From Pantoea agglomerans (GTDB taxonomy: Bacteria > Pseudomonadota > Gammaproteobacteria > Enterobacterales > Enterobacteriaceae): a DNA stretch of 64,000 nt. The stretch spans positions 3,596,001 through 3,660,000 of the forward strand of contig NZ_CP090207.1 in assembly GCF_021397715.1 (NCBI RefSeq), given 5' to 3'. Below, in pieces: positions 53,138 to 61,776 of this stretch (position 1 is its first letter; every line of letters starts with the position of its first letter). The notes beneath the pieces are model-generated. The model had not been told where the DNA came from and did not search any database. It was given only the letters and a program-made list of their open reading frames with translations. The position numbers and the translations under genes were made by a program.

Positions 53138-54586
53138 ATGAAAGCGGAGAGCCATCCTTTGTTGCTGGCACCGTTAACGCCAGCCGCCGGCACCACGCTG
53201 CAACAGCAGCTGTATCAGCGGATAAAACAGGGCATTTTACAGGGCCAGCTGGTGGCTGGCGCGCTGTTACCCGCCACCCGACAGCTGGCCGCTGAGCTAC
53301 AGGTGTCACGCAATACGGTGCTTAACGTCTGGACGCAACTGCAGGCGGAAGGCTATCTGATGAGCGATCGGCAGGGCAGCCGCGTCAGCCTGCTGGCGTT
53401 ACCCACTGCCCGGCCGGATGACGACGAATTAGCCCACTGGCCGCTGGCAAAACGGCTGGCTGCCCTTCAGCTCAGCCAGCGTTTCGACACCGGTACACTG
53501 CCGCTGCGTCCCGGCATCCCGGCGCTGAACCATTTCCCGCTGACCGCGTGGCGTCGGGCACTGAATCATGTGCTGAACCACACGCCACCGCGCCAGCTGG
53601 GCTATGGCGATCCGCTGGGTGATCCTGAACTGCGTGCCGCGCTGGCACAGCAGTTACGCATCACGCGCGGTGTACGATGTGACGCCGGACAGATTGTGAT
53701 TACCGAAGGGGCACAGCAGGCGCTGACGCTGTGTGTCACCCTGCTGAGCGATCCGGGCGATTATGGCTGGGTTGAAGATCCGGGCTATCGCGGGGCCAAA
53801 GCGGCAATGCAGGCTGGCGATCTGCGGCTGGTTCCGATCCCGATCGATCAGCAGGGCCTGGCGCCGCAGCCGCAACACTGGCAACAGACGCCACCGCGCC
53901 TGATCTACACCACACCGACCCATCAGTACCCCACCGGCGCGGTAATGAGCGCCGCCCGGCGGCTGGCGCTGATTGCGGCCGCACGGCAGCAGCAGGCGTG
54001 GATTATCGAAGATGATTATGACGGCGATTTCCGGCACCACGGCGAGCCGATTACCGCCATGCAGGGGATGACCGATAATGCGCCGGTGATCTACCTCGGC
54101 TCCTTCAGCAAGACGCTGTTCCCTGCCCTGCGTATCGGTTTTATGGTGCTGCCCGCGCCGCTGGTCAGCAATCTGCGACCGGCGCTGCATCAGCTGCTGC
54201 GCGGGGGTAATCCGCTGGAGCAGCAGGCGCTGGCGCGCTTTATTCTCAGCGGCGACTACAGCCGACACCTGAGTAAGATGCGCCGCCTCTATCGCCAGCG
54301 TCAGACGCTGCTGCGCAGCGAGCTGCAGCAGGCGGCAGGCCAGCCGATCCCCTTACTGGGCGGCGACAGCGGGATGCATCTGGTGCTGCCGCTTGATGCG
54401 GCTCAGGACGATACAGCCATTGTCCGCCATCTGCTTCAGGCAGGTTACGCGCCCGCCGCGCTCTCTACCTTTTATCTGACTGAACCGGCGCAGCGTGGTT
54501 TAGTGATGGGCTACGGCAACAGCAGCCGTTCGCAGATCGGCGCGGCGGTGCGTCAGCTACGCCGGTTACTGGGCTGGCCGGATTAA
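53138..54586 (+). CDS. MocR-type (GntR/aminotransferase) transcriptional regulator
   Basis: ATG 53138 has GGGAG just upstream and gives 482 residues. The N-terminus is a GntR winged helix (about 20-90; LYQRIKQGILQGQLVAGALLPATRQLAAELQVSRNTVLNVW). A fold-type I aminotransferase domain follows, with the PLP lysine in YLGSFSKTLFPALRIGF and EDDYDGDFR. MocR proteins sense PLP or amino-acid derivatives. PdxR is the closest well-known type, but no pyridoxal synthase genes are nearby. It overlaps the convergent lacI by 4 bp. Confidence 0.9.
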   Translation: MKAESHPLLLAPLTPAAGTTLQQQLYQRIKQGILQGQLVAGALLPATRQLAAELQVSRNTVLNVWTQLQAEGYLMSDRQGSRVSLLALPTARPDDDELAHWPLAKRLAALQLSQRFDTGTLPLRPGIPALNHFPLTAWRRALNHVLNHTPPRQLGYGDPLGDPELRAALAQQLRITRGVRCDAGQIVITEGAQQALTLCVTLLSDPGDYGWVEDPGYRGAKAAMQAGDLRLVPIPIDQQGLAPQPQHWQQTPPRLIYTTPTHQYPTGAVMSAARRLALIAAARQQQAWIIEDDYDGDFRHHGEPITAMQGMTDNAPVIYLGSFSKTLFPALRIGFMVLPAPLVSNLRPALHQLLRGGNPLEQQALARFILSGDYSRHLSKMRRLYRQRQTLLRSELQQAAGQPIPLLGGDSGMHLVLPLDAAQDDTAIVRHLLQAGYAPAALSTFYLTEPAQRGLVMGYGNSSRSQIGAAVRQLRRLLGWPD

Positions 54587-55677
54587 CGTCTGGCGCGTGG
54601 CTCACTGTCGCTGGCCGGAGCAGCAATCGATTCCCGCAGTATCAGCCGGGCATCAAAGCGCGGCATCGGACCGGCCGCTTCGCCACGAATTTCGGCAATC
54701 AGCCGGCGTGCCGCTTCACGCCCCATCTCGTACACCGGTTGCGCCACCACCGTCAGCGGCGGCGTCACTATCTCGCTCCATGGAAAGTTGTCATACATCA
54801 CGAAGGAGAGATCCTCCGGGATGCGCAGCCCGCGCTGCGTCACTTCACGCAGCAGCCACATCGCTACCACGCTGTCAGAGGCCACCAGCGCGCTGGGTGG
54901 CTGCGGGCGCTGCCACAGCTCAGCCACGATGCGGGCGATCTGCGCTTCATCCAGCGCATTCACTTTTACCAGCGACGGATCAAATTCCACTCCCGCCGCG
55001 GCAAACGCCTGCATCATGCCACCGACGCGCTGGGCAACCGGCGTCAGGCCAAAATCAGCTGGCGCACAGTAGTCACCGGTCAGCGCCATGCTGGTGACAT
55101 AGGCGATATGACGATGGCCGGCCTGTAGTAACCTGCTGGTGGCGTCAGCCGCCACTTCGGTGAATTCACAACAGATCGCTTCGACATCAAGGCCGGTAAC
55201 TGCACGATCGAACAGTTTCAGCGCCCGACCCTCTTCCAGCACCTGCATCAGATGGCTGTTTTGATCGCGCTCTGAACAACTGGGGGCCACGATAATGCCG
55301 TCGACCCGCTTCTCCAGCATCACCCGCACCGCATCCTGTTCAGCCTGCAGCTTTTCGTCGCTGTTGCTGAGCAGCAGATGATAACCGGCGGTACGCGCCA
55401 CATCCGCCATGCCGCGCAGGGCGAGGCCGAAGTGGGGATTTTCAATATCCCCGACAATCACACCGATGGTGTTAGAGCGCCCGGTATTCATGCTGCGCGC
55501 CAGCTCATTCGGACGGTAGCCCAGTGCGGCAGCGGCGCTGTTTACCCGCGCCTGCACCTCATCACTGACCGCGCCATAGCCCCCTAGCGCACGCGCCGCC
55601 TGGGCCTTGGAAACCTTTGCCGCGCGCGCCACATCCGCCACGGTGGGTGCTTTAGAACGTAATTTCTGGCTGGTCAT
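54583..55677 (-). CDS. LacI-family repressor of the adjacent ABC transporter/oxidoreductase operon
   Basis: The protein has 364 residues: helix-turn-helix and hinge (PTVADVARAAKVSKAQAARALGGYGAVSDEVQARV, YRPNELARSMNTGRS), then a sugar-binding-protein-like effector domain (IGVIVGDIENPHFGLALRG, VDGIIVAPSC, ALVASDSVVAMWLL). It is divergent from the operon starting at 55872. The intervening 194 bp hold two copies of one palindrome, its presumed operator. The inducer is presumably the transported substrate. Confidence 0.92.
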   Translation of the reverse strand: MTSQKLRSKAPTVADVARAAKVSKAQAARALGGYGAVSDEVQARVNSAAAALGYRPNELARSMNTGRSNTIGVIVGDIENPHFGLALRGMADVARTAGYHLLLSNSDEKLQAEQDAVRVMLEKRVDGIIVAPSCSERDQNSHLMQVLEEGRALKLFDRAVTGLDVEAICCEFTEVAADATSRLLQAGHRHIAYVTSMALTGDYCAPADFGLTPVAQRVGGMMQAFAAAGVEFDPSLVKVNALDEAQIARIVAELWQRPQPPSALVASDSVVAMWLLREVTQRGLRIPEDLSFVMYDNFPWSEIVTPPLTVVAQPVYEMGREAARRLIAEIRGEAAGPMPRFDARLILRESIAAPASDSEPRARR

Positions 55678-55754
55678 AATTATTTTGAATCACAGGTTGA
55701 TGACAGGAAGATTGACGCCGAAAAAAGGCTGTGCTTAAACTCATTGTAACCCCT

Positions 55755-55768
55755 TGAGACCGGTCTCA
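55755..55768. promoter_or_regulatory. LacI-type operator O1
   Basis: TGAGACCGGTCTCA is a perfect 14-bp palindrome with a central CG, as LacI-family proteins require. It recurs 46 bp away. Confidence 0.8.
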
Positions 55769-55799
55769 CAACGCCCACGTCCACAAGGTGTCACCTGCG

Positions 55800-55815
55800 T
55801 TGAGACCGGTCTCAA
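55800..55815. promoter_or_regulatory. LacI-type operator O2
   Basis: TTGAGACCGGTCTCAA is a perfect 16-bp palindrome containing the same 14-bp core as O1. It lies about 57 bp before the binding-protein ATG. Confidence 0.8.
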
Positions 55816-55871
55816 AAATAATCACCGGCTCAACAGTCTCTGATGTTTAAACCTGCAAAAACGGATGAGCT

Positions 55872-56720
55872 ATGAAATCGCAAACCAAAACGGGCAAACG
55901 GCCTGGCATGCTGTTCGGCACTGTGTTCAGCAAGACGTTCAGCACCCTGCTCGCACTCTGTGCACTTTCGTTCTTTACGCTGGCTGCCAGCGATGACAAT
56001 CCCTACGGCCTGATCGAACCGGGCCAGCTACGCGTCGCCAGCGTCGGCGATTCCAGACCTTATACCTTCACCGATGCCAGCGGTCAGTTCACCGGCTTTG
56101 ACGTCGAATTCTTTAAAAATGTCGCCCATCGCATGGGAATCGATAAGGTCGATTTTGTCGGTCAGGACTTCTCCGCCATCATGCCGGCGGTCGCCAACGG
56201 TCAGTATGATGCGGCGGTCGCGGCGATCGGCATCACCCCGGCACGGGAAAAAACCGTCGATTTTTCTACTGGCTATCTGGCGGGCTTTCTCACCGTGCTG
56301 ACCCGCAGCGACAGCGGCGTGAAGAATGTCGCCAGTCTGGCAAAACGGCGGCTCGGTGTAGTTCAGGGCACGCTGCAGGAGAACTACGCGGTCGAACACT
56401 TCACCCAGACCGACATCGTGCGCTTCCCGGATAACAACAGCGCGGTCTCGGCGCTCAATAATGGCACGCTCGACGCCATCTTCCTCGACTATGAGGCCGC
56501 CAAAAGCTACGCCGACCGCTTCAAGCTGGTCTCTGCTGCCGATATCCCCTCTTTTGATGCCCCAGCCGGTATCGCCATCGCCAAAGGCAAACCCGCCTTT
56601 AAGGCCGCACTGGACAGCGCCATTAAAGCGGCGATGCAGGACGGCACCTGGCAGCGGCTCTATCAGAAGTGGTTCCCCGGCTCGCCAATGCCCAAACAGT
56701 ATCTGCCTGGCGGTCAGTAA
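55872..56720 (+). CDS. Polar amino-acid-type ABC transporter, substrate-binding protein
   Basis: This 282-residue class F binding protein has an N-terminal secretion signal around residues 22-40 ([15 protein letters not shown]) after a long basic leader. The family-3 signature is [17 protein letters not shown], followed by [31 protein letters not shown]. The C-terminus [17 protein letters not shown] is typical of glutamine/histidine-type receptors. The ligand is unknown; the oxidoreductase in the operon suggests an amine or unusual amino acid. Confidence 0.9.
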   Translation: MKSQTKTGKRPGMLFGTVFSKTFSTLLALCALSFFTLAASDDNPYGLIEPGQLRVASVGDSRPYTFTDASGQFTGFDVEFFKNVAHRMGIDKVDFVGQDFSAIMPAVANGQYDAAVAAIGITPAREKTVDFSTGYLAGFLTVLTRSDSGVKNVASLAKRRLGVVQGTLQENYAVEHFTQTDIVRFPDNNSAVSALNNGTLDAIFLDYEAAKSYADRFKLVSAADIPSFDAPAGIAIAKGKPAFKAALDSAIKAAMQDGTWQRLYQKWFPGSPMPKQYLPGGQ

Positions 56721-56781
56721 AGCGGCGGACGTTCGCGTCCTGAGTTAACCGGGGAATGCCCCGCACTGCATGGAGACGGCG

Positions 56782-57588
56782 ATGGACTTGCTCACGATTC
56801 TTTCCCGCACCTTCTTTGATTTTTCCTCAATGAGGGAAGTACTGCCGCAGATGCTGACCACCGGGCTGGTGAATACGGTGATTATCTCGCTGGCGGCCAC
56901 CCTGCTTGGCACACTGTTTGGCCTGCTGTTGGCGCTGATGGGCATTTCGCCCTCTCGCTGGCTGCGCCTGCCCGCCCGGCTGTATACCGATCTGTTTCGC
57001 GGTCTGCCGTCGATTCTGACCATCCTGCTGATTGGTCAGGGCCTGGCGCGATTCAGCTATCAGCTGTTCGGTCCGACGCCTTACCCGCTGGGGATCTTCG
57101 CCCTCAGCCTGATTGCCAGCGCCTACATGGGAGAGATTTTCCGCGCCGGCATTCAGAGTGTCGAACGCGGCCAGATGGAAGCCTGTCGCGCGCTGGGGAT
57201 GAGCTATGGCCGGGCGATGCGGCTGGTGGTGATCCCGCAGGGGATCCGCCGGGTGCTGCCCGCCATCGTCAATCAGTTCATCGCCATCATTAAAGACTCG
57301 TCGCTGGTCTACCTGCTGGGGCTGATGACCCAGCAGCGTGAGCTGTTTCGCGTCGGTCAGGATGCGGCGGTGCTGACCGGCAATCTGTCGCCGCTGATGC
57401 TGGCCGGGCTGTTCTATCTAATCATCACCGTGCCGCTGACGCACATGGTCAACTACGTGGATGTGCGTTACCGCACCGGCCGCCGTCGCCTGACCGCGCC
57501 ACAAAGTGGTTTAAAAGAGGTGGAGGAAGTCAGACGGCCCAACGGCGCGCTGGCCACTCACCCGCTGACCGGAGGCAACCATGAATAA
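56782..57588 (+). CDS. Polar amino-acid-type ABC transporter, permease
   Basis: I favour ATG 56782, with GGAG six bases upstream, giving 268 residues. ATG 56770 is the alternative. It is a HisMQ-type permease with about five transmembrane helices and the cytoplasmic EAA loop [36 protein letters not shown] that contacts the ATPase. [16 protein letters not shown] is the N-terminal family signature. A single permease gene implies a homodimer. Its end overlaps the ATPase gene by 8 bp. Confidence 0.92.
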   Translation: MDLLTILSRTFFDFSSMREVLPQMLTTGLVNTVIISLAATLLGTLFGLLLALMGISPSRWLRLPARLYTDLFRGLPSILTILLIGQGLARFSYQLFGPTPYPLGIFALSLIASAYMGEIFRAGIQSVERGQMEACRALGMSYGRAMRLVVIPQGIRRVLPAIVNQFIAIIKDSSLVYLLGLMTQQRELFRVGQDAAVLTGNLSPLMLAGLFYLIITVPLTHMVNYVDVRYRTGRRRLTAPQSGLKEVEEVRRPNGALATHPLTGGNHE

Positions 57589-58336
57589 CCGCTCAACCAG
57601 CGCCAGCTGGCACGGAGCCAGCCTGGAGCTGCGCGATCTGACCCTCGCCTATGGCCCGATTGAGGTGCTGCGTAACGTCTCGCTGCGAGTCGCGCCTGGC
57701 AGCACTACCTGCATTATCGGGCCATCCGGCTCGGGCAAATCGACCCTGCTGCGCGGTATTAACCGGCTGCATGAACCGAAATCGGGCGATGTGCTGCTGG
57801 CCGACCGATCGGTACTGCGCGACAAACCGGACGCACTGCGGCTGCGGATTGGCATGGTGTTTCAGCACTTCAACCTGTTTCCCGATCACAGCGCGCTGGA
57901 GAACGTGGCGCTGGCCCCGTGGCGCGTAAAAGGCTTGCCCAAAGCGCAGGCGATGGCGATTGCCCGTCAGCGGCTGGAAGAGGTTGGTCTGGGTCCGCGC
58001 GCCGATCACCGGCCACGCGATCTCTCCGGCGGCCAGCAGCAGCGGGTGGCGATTGCCCGCGCGCTGGCGATGGATCCGGAGGTGATGCTGTTTGATGAGG
58101 CGACCTCGGCGCTCGATCCCGAACTGGTGAAAGGCGTGCTGACGCTGATGGCCGATCTCTGTCGTCGCGGCATGACGATGGTGGTGGTAACGCATGAAAT
58201 GGGCTTTGCGCGCAAAGTGGCGGATCAGGTGGTGTTTATGGACGAAGGCGAGATTGTTGAAGCCGGGCCGCCAGCCGCTATTTTCGATGCGCCGCAGTCG
58301 CCGCGCCTGCAACGTTTTCTCTCTGAAGTGCTGTAA
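57581..58336 (+). CDS. Polar amino-acid-type ABC transporter, ATPase
   Basis: This is a 251-residue GlnQ/HisP-type ATPase. Walker [10 protein letters not shown] is at 47-55, the Q-loop is [19 protein letters not shown], the signature LSGGQQQR at 148-155, Walker [15 protein letters not shown], and the switch region [15 protein letters not shown]. The start follows GGAGG and overlaps the permease end, so translation is coupled. Confidence 0.94.
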   Translation: MNNRSTSASWHGASLELRDLTLAYGPIEVLRNVSLRVAPGSTTCIIGPSGSGKSTLLRGINRLHEPKSGDVLLADRSVLRDKPDALRLRIGMVFQHFNLFPDHSALENVALAPWRVKGLPKAQAMAIARQRLEEVGLGPRADHRPRDLSGGQQQRVAIARALAMDPEVMLFDEATSALDPELVKGVLTLMADLCRRGMTMVVVTHEMGFARKVADQVVFMDEGEIVEAGPPAAIFDAPQSPRLQRFLSEVL

Positions 58337-58355
58337 CTGAGTAAGGAACCTGATA

Positions 58356-59468
58356 ATGGCGGTAAAAACTGAAATGAAAGTGGTGGTGCTGGGCGGTGGC
58401 GTGCTGGGCGTATCGACGGCGCTCGAGCTGGCGAAACGCGGGGCAGCGGTAACCTTAGTGACCGAAGCCGCGCTCTGCTCCGGCGCCTCAGGACGCTCGC
58501 TGTCGTGGCTCAACTCAGCGGGCGAGCGGTCGAAACCTTATCATGCGCTACGCATGGCCGGCATCGATCGCTATCGCACCCTGTTTGCCCGGCATCCGAC
58601 ACTCGACTGGCTGCGGTTTGACGGCGGGATCTGCTGGTCGGACAGTGACGTTACCGCGACGGAGGCGCGCCACGCCTATGAAAAAGCCCACGGCTACGAT
58701 TCACAGCTGATCACGGCTGAAAACGTGGCGCAGGCGGATGCCGCGGTCGATCCCGATGCGCTGGCGGCCCAGGCAATATTTAATCCCGGTGAAGGCTGGG
58801 TCAGCCTGCCGCATCTGGTGGATTATCTGGTCAATCAGTTCCGCGCACTGGGCGGCGAAGTGGTAGAACACGCCGGTAAAGCCAGCGTGATCACCGATCG
58901 GGGCCGGGCCTGCGGCATTCGTAGCGATAAAGGCGAGCTGCGCGCCGATGCGGTGCTGGTTGCCTGCGGTCCCTGGACGCCGGATGTGGTGGCACCGCTC
59001 GGTGTGACTATCCCCAACGGCTCGCCGGTTTCGATGCTGGTGATCACCGAACCATCCGCCCAGCCGCTGAAAGCGGTGCTGAACACCCCGCGCGCCGCGG
59101 TTCGTCCCAATCCTGGCAACCGTTTTGCGCTCGATCACGACTGGTATGAGGCTGATATCCAGCCGCTGGCCGACGGGGAATACCGGATTGATGAGCAGGT
59201 GGTGGCGCAGTTGGCGCAGGAAGCCAGCCGGTTACTGCGTGGCGATCGGCCGCTCAAAGCTGAGAGCTGGAAGATTGGACTCAAGCCGATTCCGGGCGAT
59301 GGCGATCCGGTGCTGGGTGAACTGCAAAAGGTGCCGGGCTGTTACGTGGCGTTCAGCCACTCCGGTGCCACGCTGGCGCTGATTGTCGGGGAATTACTGG
59401 CGGACGAGATGGTCAGCGGCGAAAAACATCCGATGCTGGCAAGCTTTGGTGCGGAGCGTTTCAGCTAA
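58356..59468 (+). CDS. FAD-dependent amine/amino-acid oxidoreductase (DAO family)
   Basis: The 370-residue protein has an N-terminal Rossmann motif VVVLGGGVLGVSTALELAKRG (partly residues 9-29, G13-x-G15-xx-G18) and DAO-family segments GASGRSLSWLNSAG, GWVSLPHLVDYLVNQF, LVACGPWTPDV, and the C-terminal flavin contact GCYVAFSHSGATLALIVGELL. It is the last gene of the LacI-controlled operon, 19 bp after the ATPase. The enzyme probably oxidises the imported compound to an imino or keto product; D-amino acids, N-methyl amino acids and opine-like compounds are possible. A bidirectional terminator follows. Confidence 0.88.
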   Translation: MAVKTEMKVVVLGGGVLGVSTALELAKRGAAVTLVTEAALCSGASGRSLSWLNSAGERSKPYHALRMAGIDRYRTLFARHPTLDWLRFDGGICWSDSDVTATEARHAYEKAHGYDSQLITAENVAQADAAVDPDALAAQAIFNPGEGWVSLPHLVDYLVNQFRALGGEVVEHAGKASVITDRGRACGIRSDKGELRADAVLVACGPWTPDVVAPLGVTIPNGSPVSMLVITEPSAQPLKAVLNTPRAAVRPNPGNRFALDHDWYEADIQPLADGEYRIDEQVVAQLAQEASRLLRGDRPLKAESWKIGLKPIPGDGDPVLGELQKVPGCYVAFSHSGATLALIVGELLADEMVSGEKHPMLASFGAERFS

Positions 59469-59501
59469 AAAAAAGCCGGTCGTGCTGACCGGCTGATTTT
59501 T
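59467..59501. terminator. Bidirectional terminator between the oxidoreductase and RcnB-like genes
   Basis: AGCCGGTC (59474-59481), loop GTGCT, GACCGGCT (59487-59494), with T residues downstream on the plus strand and eight A residues upstream, which give a T-run on the minus strand. Confidence 0.92.
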
Positions 59502-59513
59502 GATCCGCTGATG

Positions 59514-60017
59514 TTAACCGCGGAAAAAGATGTCGCCCGATTTCCCCATGACAATTTTGCCGGTGTCATTGGTGATCAGGATGTAATTGGCGTTGATGTA
59601 GGCCCAGTGGGTATTCTCCTGCGGCGCCGGCAGATTACGTTTTTGCCACTCAACGATGGTGTAGGTTTTATCGGTGTATTTCTCTGGCACCGTATCGCCG
59701 ACTTTATACTCTTTGTAGTCGATGATGATGGTGTTGAGATCGTAGTTCGGTTGTCCGCCATTGGATGGCGACGGCGTGGTCGGCGTAATGCCATCGTTCG
59801 ATTGTGAGCTGGATGGCGCCTGCGTCTGCGCCGCACCGGCATCCGGCTGAGCGTTAGCGGCATCGGGCTGCGGTTGGGTTGCAGGATTGGCGGGCTGAAT
59901 CTGTGGCGGCGGCGGAACGGTATCCGTTGCTTCACCAGCGGCCTGCACTGCAGGGATCAGGCTCAGCGAGCCAACCAGTAATCCCATTGAGAAAAGTACA
60001 CGTTGAGTCCTGCGCAT
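59514..60017 (-). CDS. RcnB-family periplasmic protein with proline/glutamine-rich linker
   Basis: From ATG 60015-60017 (GGA upstream) the protein has 167 residues. A signal peptide (MRRTQRVLFSMGLLVG, cleavage near VQAA) is followed by a long Pro/Gln/Ala-rich, disordered linker (about 30-95). The C-terminal domain, YKEYKVGDTVPEKY, YTIVEWQKRNLPAPQENTHWAYINANYILI and TGKIV, matches the RcnB pattern. E. coli RcnB acts in nickel/cobalt homeostasis; metal specificity here is not known. No rcnA efflux gene is beside it. Confidence 0.82.
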   Translation of the reverse strand: MRRTQRVLFSMGLLVGSLSLIPAVQAAGEATDTVPPPPQIQPANPATQPQPDAANAQPDAGAAQTQAPSSSQSNDGITPTTPSPSNGGQPNYDLNTIIIDYKEYKVGDTVPEKYTDKTYTIVEWQKRNLPAPQENTHWAYINANYILITNDTGKIVMGKSGDIFFRG

Positions 60018-60072
60018 AATGATTTCCACGTTAAATTGATTTTAGTGACAGTAGACAGGCTAAAGACACTCT

Positions 60073-60600
60073 TTATAGCGAGTCAGTTCCCCTCTCGTCA
60101 AAGCTAAGTGTAAGGAAAGACGACGCTATTCGCTTCACCGCGCACCGGTTACTGTCCGACCACTCTATCCTTAGTTGCCTGATCGACCAACAACGCAATG
60201 CCTGAATCGCTGCTCCATTTTGCAGCACCACAATCGCAATCCCATTGGCGCTATCGTAGCCGATAAAGCTGGCATAGCCGCCAAAGTAGCCAGCAACTGG
60301 ATATTCGGATGGAAGCGTTGACGCAAAATGTAGCCGGGCAGCGCCTAGCCGGAACTGGAGTAATGCGGCCACGCACCGCCGCCGCAGAGAAATCGGCGAG
60401 ATAATCGAGCAGCGTATCGCTGTCGGGCGTAACCGGATAGCGGTGAAGCCGATCGGGCACGCCATAGGCGTAAATTGTGCCGGGCCGCGAGGCTCCGAAT
60501 GAGAGCAGGCTACAGCAGGATCAGCGATCGGAGCCTGCGGCTGTGCGCTGTCCTCCCGCGGCGTGACGTCCTCATCCGGCGGGAGAAAAAGTCTGTTCTC
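60073..60600 (-). pseudogene. Decayed fragment resembling a serine hydrolase/beta-lactamase family protein
   Basis: Two minus-strand frames each hold parts of what looks like one ancestral protein. One frame has IYAYGVPDRLHRYPVTP and then LLDYLADFSAAAV (about 60475-60370). The other carries GYFGGYASFIGYDSANGIAIVVLQNG (about 60300-60210), the usual C-terminal 'GY-x-SF-GYDP-x-G-AVVVLQN' segment of class C beta-lactamase-like serine hydrolases. The catalytic SxxK and YxN motifs are absent. A 183-codon open frame spans the area but joins unrelated stretches, so I treat it as a remnant with at least one frameshift and deletions. Confidence 0.45.
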
Positions 60601-60624
60601 ATTTTTATTATAATAATCAGCCAA

Positions 60625-60883
60625 TTAATTTGATCAGTCGTGTAACAAACCCGATTTTTCGCAAAATGTCTTACAAAGCAGCCAGCGGCTATAGCGCACT
60701 CAACCGGTTAAAAGTGGCACTCAACGCGGATTCACAGCTGCCGCGTCGGGGTTATCGCCTGCCCGGAAAAAAGCCCGTCAGACCGCAGGTAAGCTGTGTT
60801 GCGGCGCGCAAGGGTGTACACTGCTGCGGCTTTATGGCGTGAACGCCGTGCTCACATTTTTGAAATGCCCGGGAGGCAACCGC
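60625..60883. other. Intergenic region before yecA, no gene seen
   Basis: Short frames on both strands lack ribosome sites and homology. The right end carries the yecA ribosome site GGGAGGC. Together with the decayed fragment to the left, this makes an 866-bp stretch with no intact gene. Confidence 0.5.
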
Positions 60884-61552
60884 ATGAAAGAAGGCCCACT
60901 GTCCGAGAAAGAGCTGCAATGGCTGGAAGATATGCTGGAAAAATATGGCAGCGAAGCGTCGATTCTTGATGTCTCTGAACTGGATGGCCTGCTGACCGCG
61001 GTGCTGTCCGGCCCGACCACTGTCGAACCGAGCAAATGGCTGGTGGCGCTGTGGGGTGGCGAGAAGAGGATCCCAAAATGGAGCAACGAACGTGAGATGA
61101 CACGTTTTATGGAGCTCTGTTTTCAGCACATGAATGACGTGGCTGACCGGCTCTCTGAGTTTCCTGAGCAGTTCGAACCGCTGTTTGGCATCCGTGAGAT
61201 GGAAGGTCTGGAATTTACCGTGGTTGAAGAGTGGTGCTTCGGCTACATGCGCGGCGTATCGCTGACCGACTGGTCTGCCCTGCCGCAGGATCTGCAACCG
61301 GCGCTGGATGCCATCGCCCTACACGGCGTGGAAGAGAACCTCGAAAATCTGGATGCGATGACGCCGGACGAGATGGAAGCCAGCATTGAGGCGATCCGCC
61401 CGGCTGCGCTGGCGCTGCACGATCACTGGATTTCCCAGCCCGAAGCAGTGCCGGAGCCACAGAAGCCGATCTCAGTAGAAAAACTGCCTGGCCGCAACGA
61501 TCCCTGCCCGTGCGGCAGCGGTAAAAAATATAAGCAGTGCTGCCTGCATTAA
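60884..61552 (+). CDS. yecA: YecA family protein with SEC-C metal-binding motif
   Basis: ATG 60884, after GGGAGGC, gives 222 residues and [18 protein letters not shown], aligning with E. coli YecA (221). The UPF0149 helical domain (about 5-180; [38 protein letters not shown]) is followed by a C-terminal SEC-C zinc motif [14 protein letters not shown]. coli YecA interacts with ribosomes/SecA-type targets through this motif. A longer in-frame start is not supported. Confidence 0.95.
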   Translation: MKEGPLSEKELQWLEDMLEKYGSEASILDVSELDGLLTAVLSGPTTVEPSKWLVALWGGEKRIPKWSNEREMTRFMELCFQHMNDVADRLSEFPEQFEPLFGIREMEGLEFTVVEEWCFGYMRGVSLTDWSALPQDLQPALDAIALHGVEENLENLDAMTPDEMEASIEAIRPAALALHDHWISQPEAVPEPQKPISVEKLPGRNDPCPCGSGKKYKQCCLH

Positions 61553-61776
61553 TAGTTCCTGGGGCTGCGATAAGCGGCCCTTAACTGCTTAAACATAATG
61601 ACTGCTGATTTGCTGCATTAAGTTATTATCACCATACCTTTCCTCATCGGGCTTCACTTAGCCTTCTGAACAACTGATATTCCCCTTCAAAAGACAATGA
61701 ATTTTATCTCTATCCCATTTTCTTCGTGTATTCTATAGAATATTATCTACAAATATTAAATTATCAGGGATGTAAT

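Noticed and set aside
60073..60624. Intact 183-residue protein gene on the minus strand
   Set aside because: The frame joins unrelated stretches, lacks a convincing ribosome site, and part of the recognisable hydrolase sequence lies in another frame. It fits a decayed gene better.
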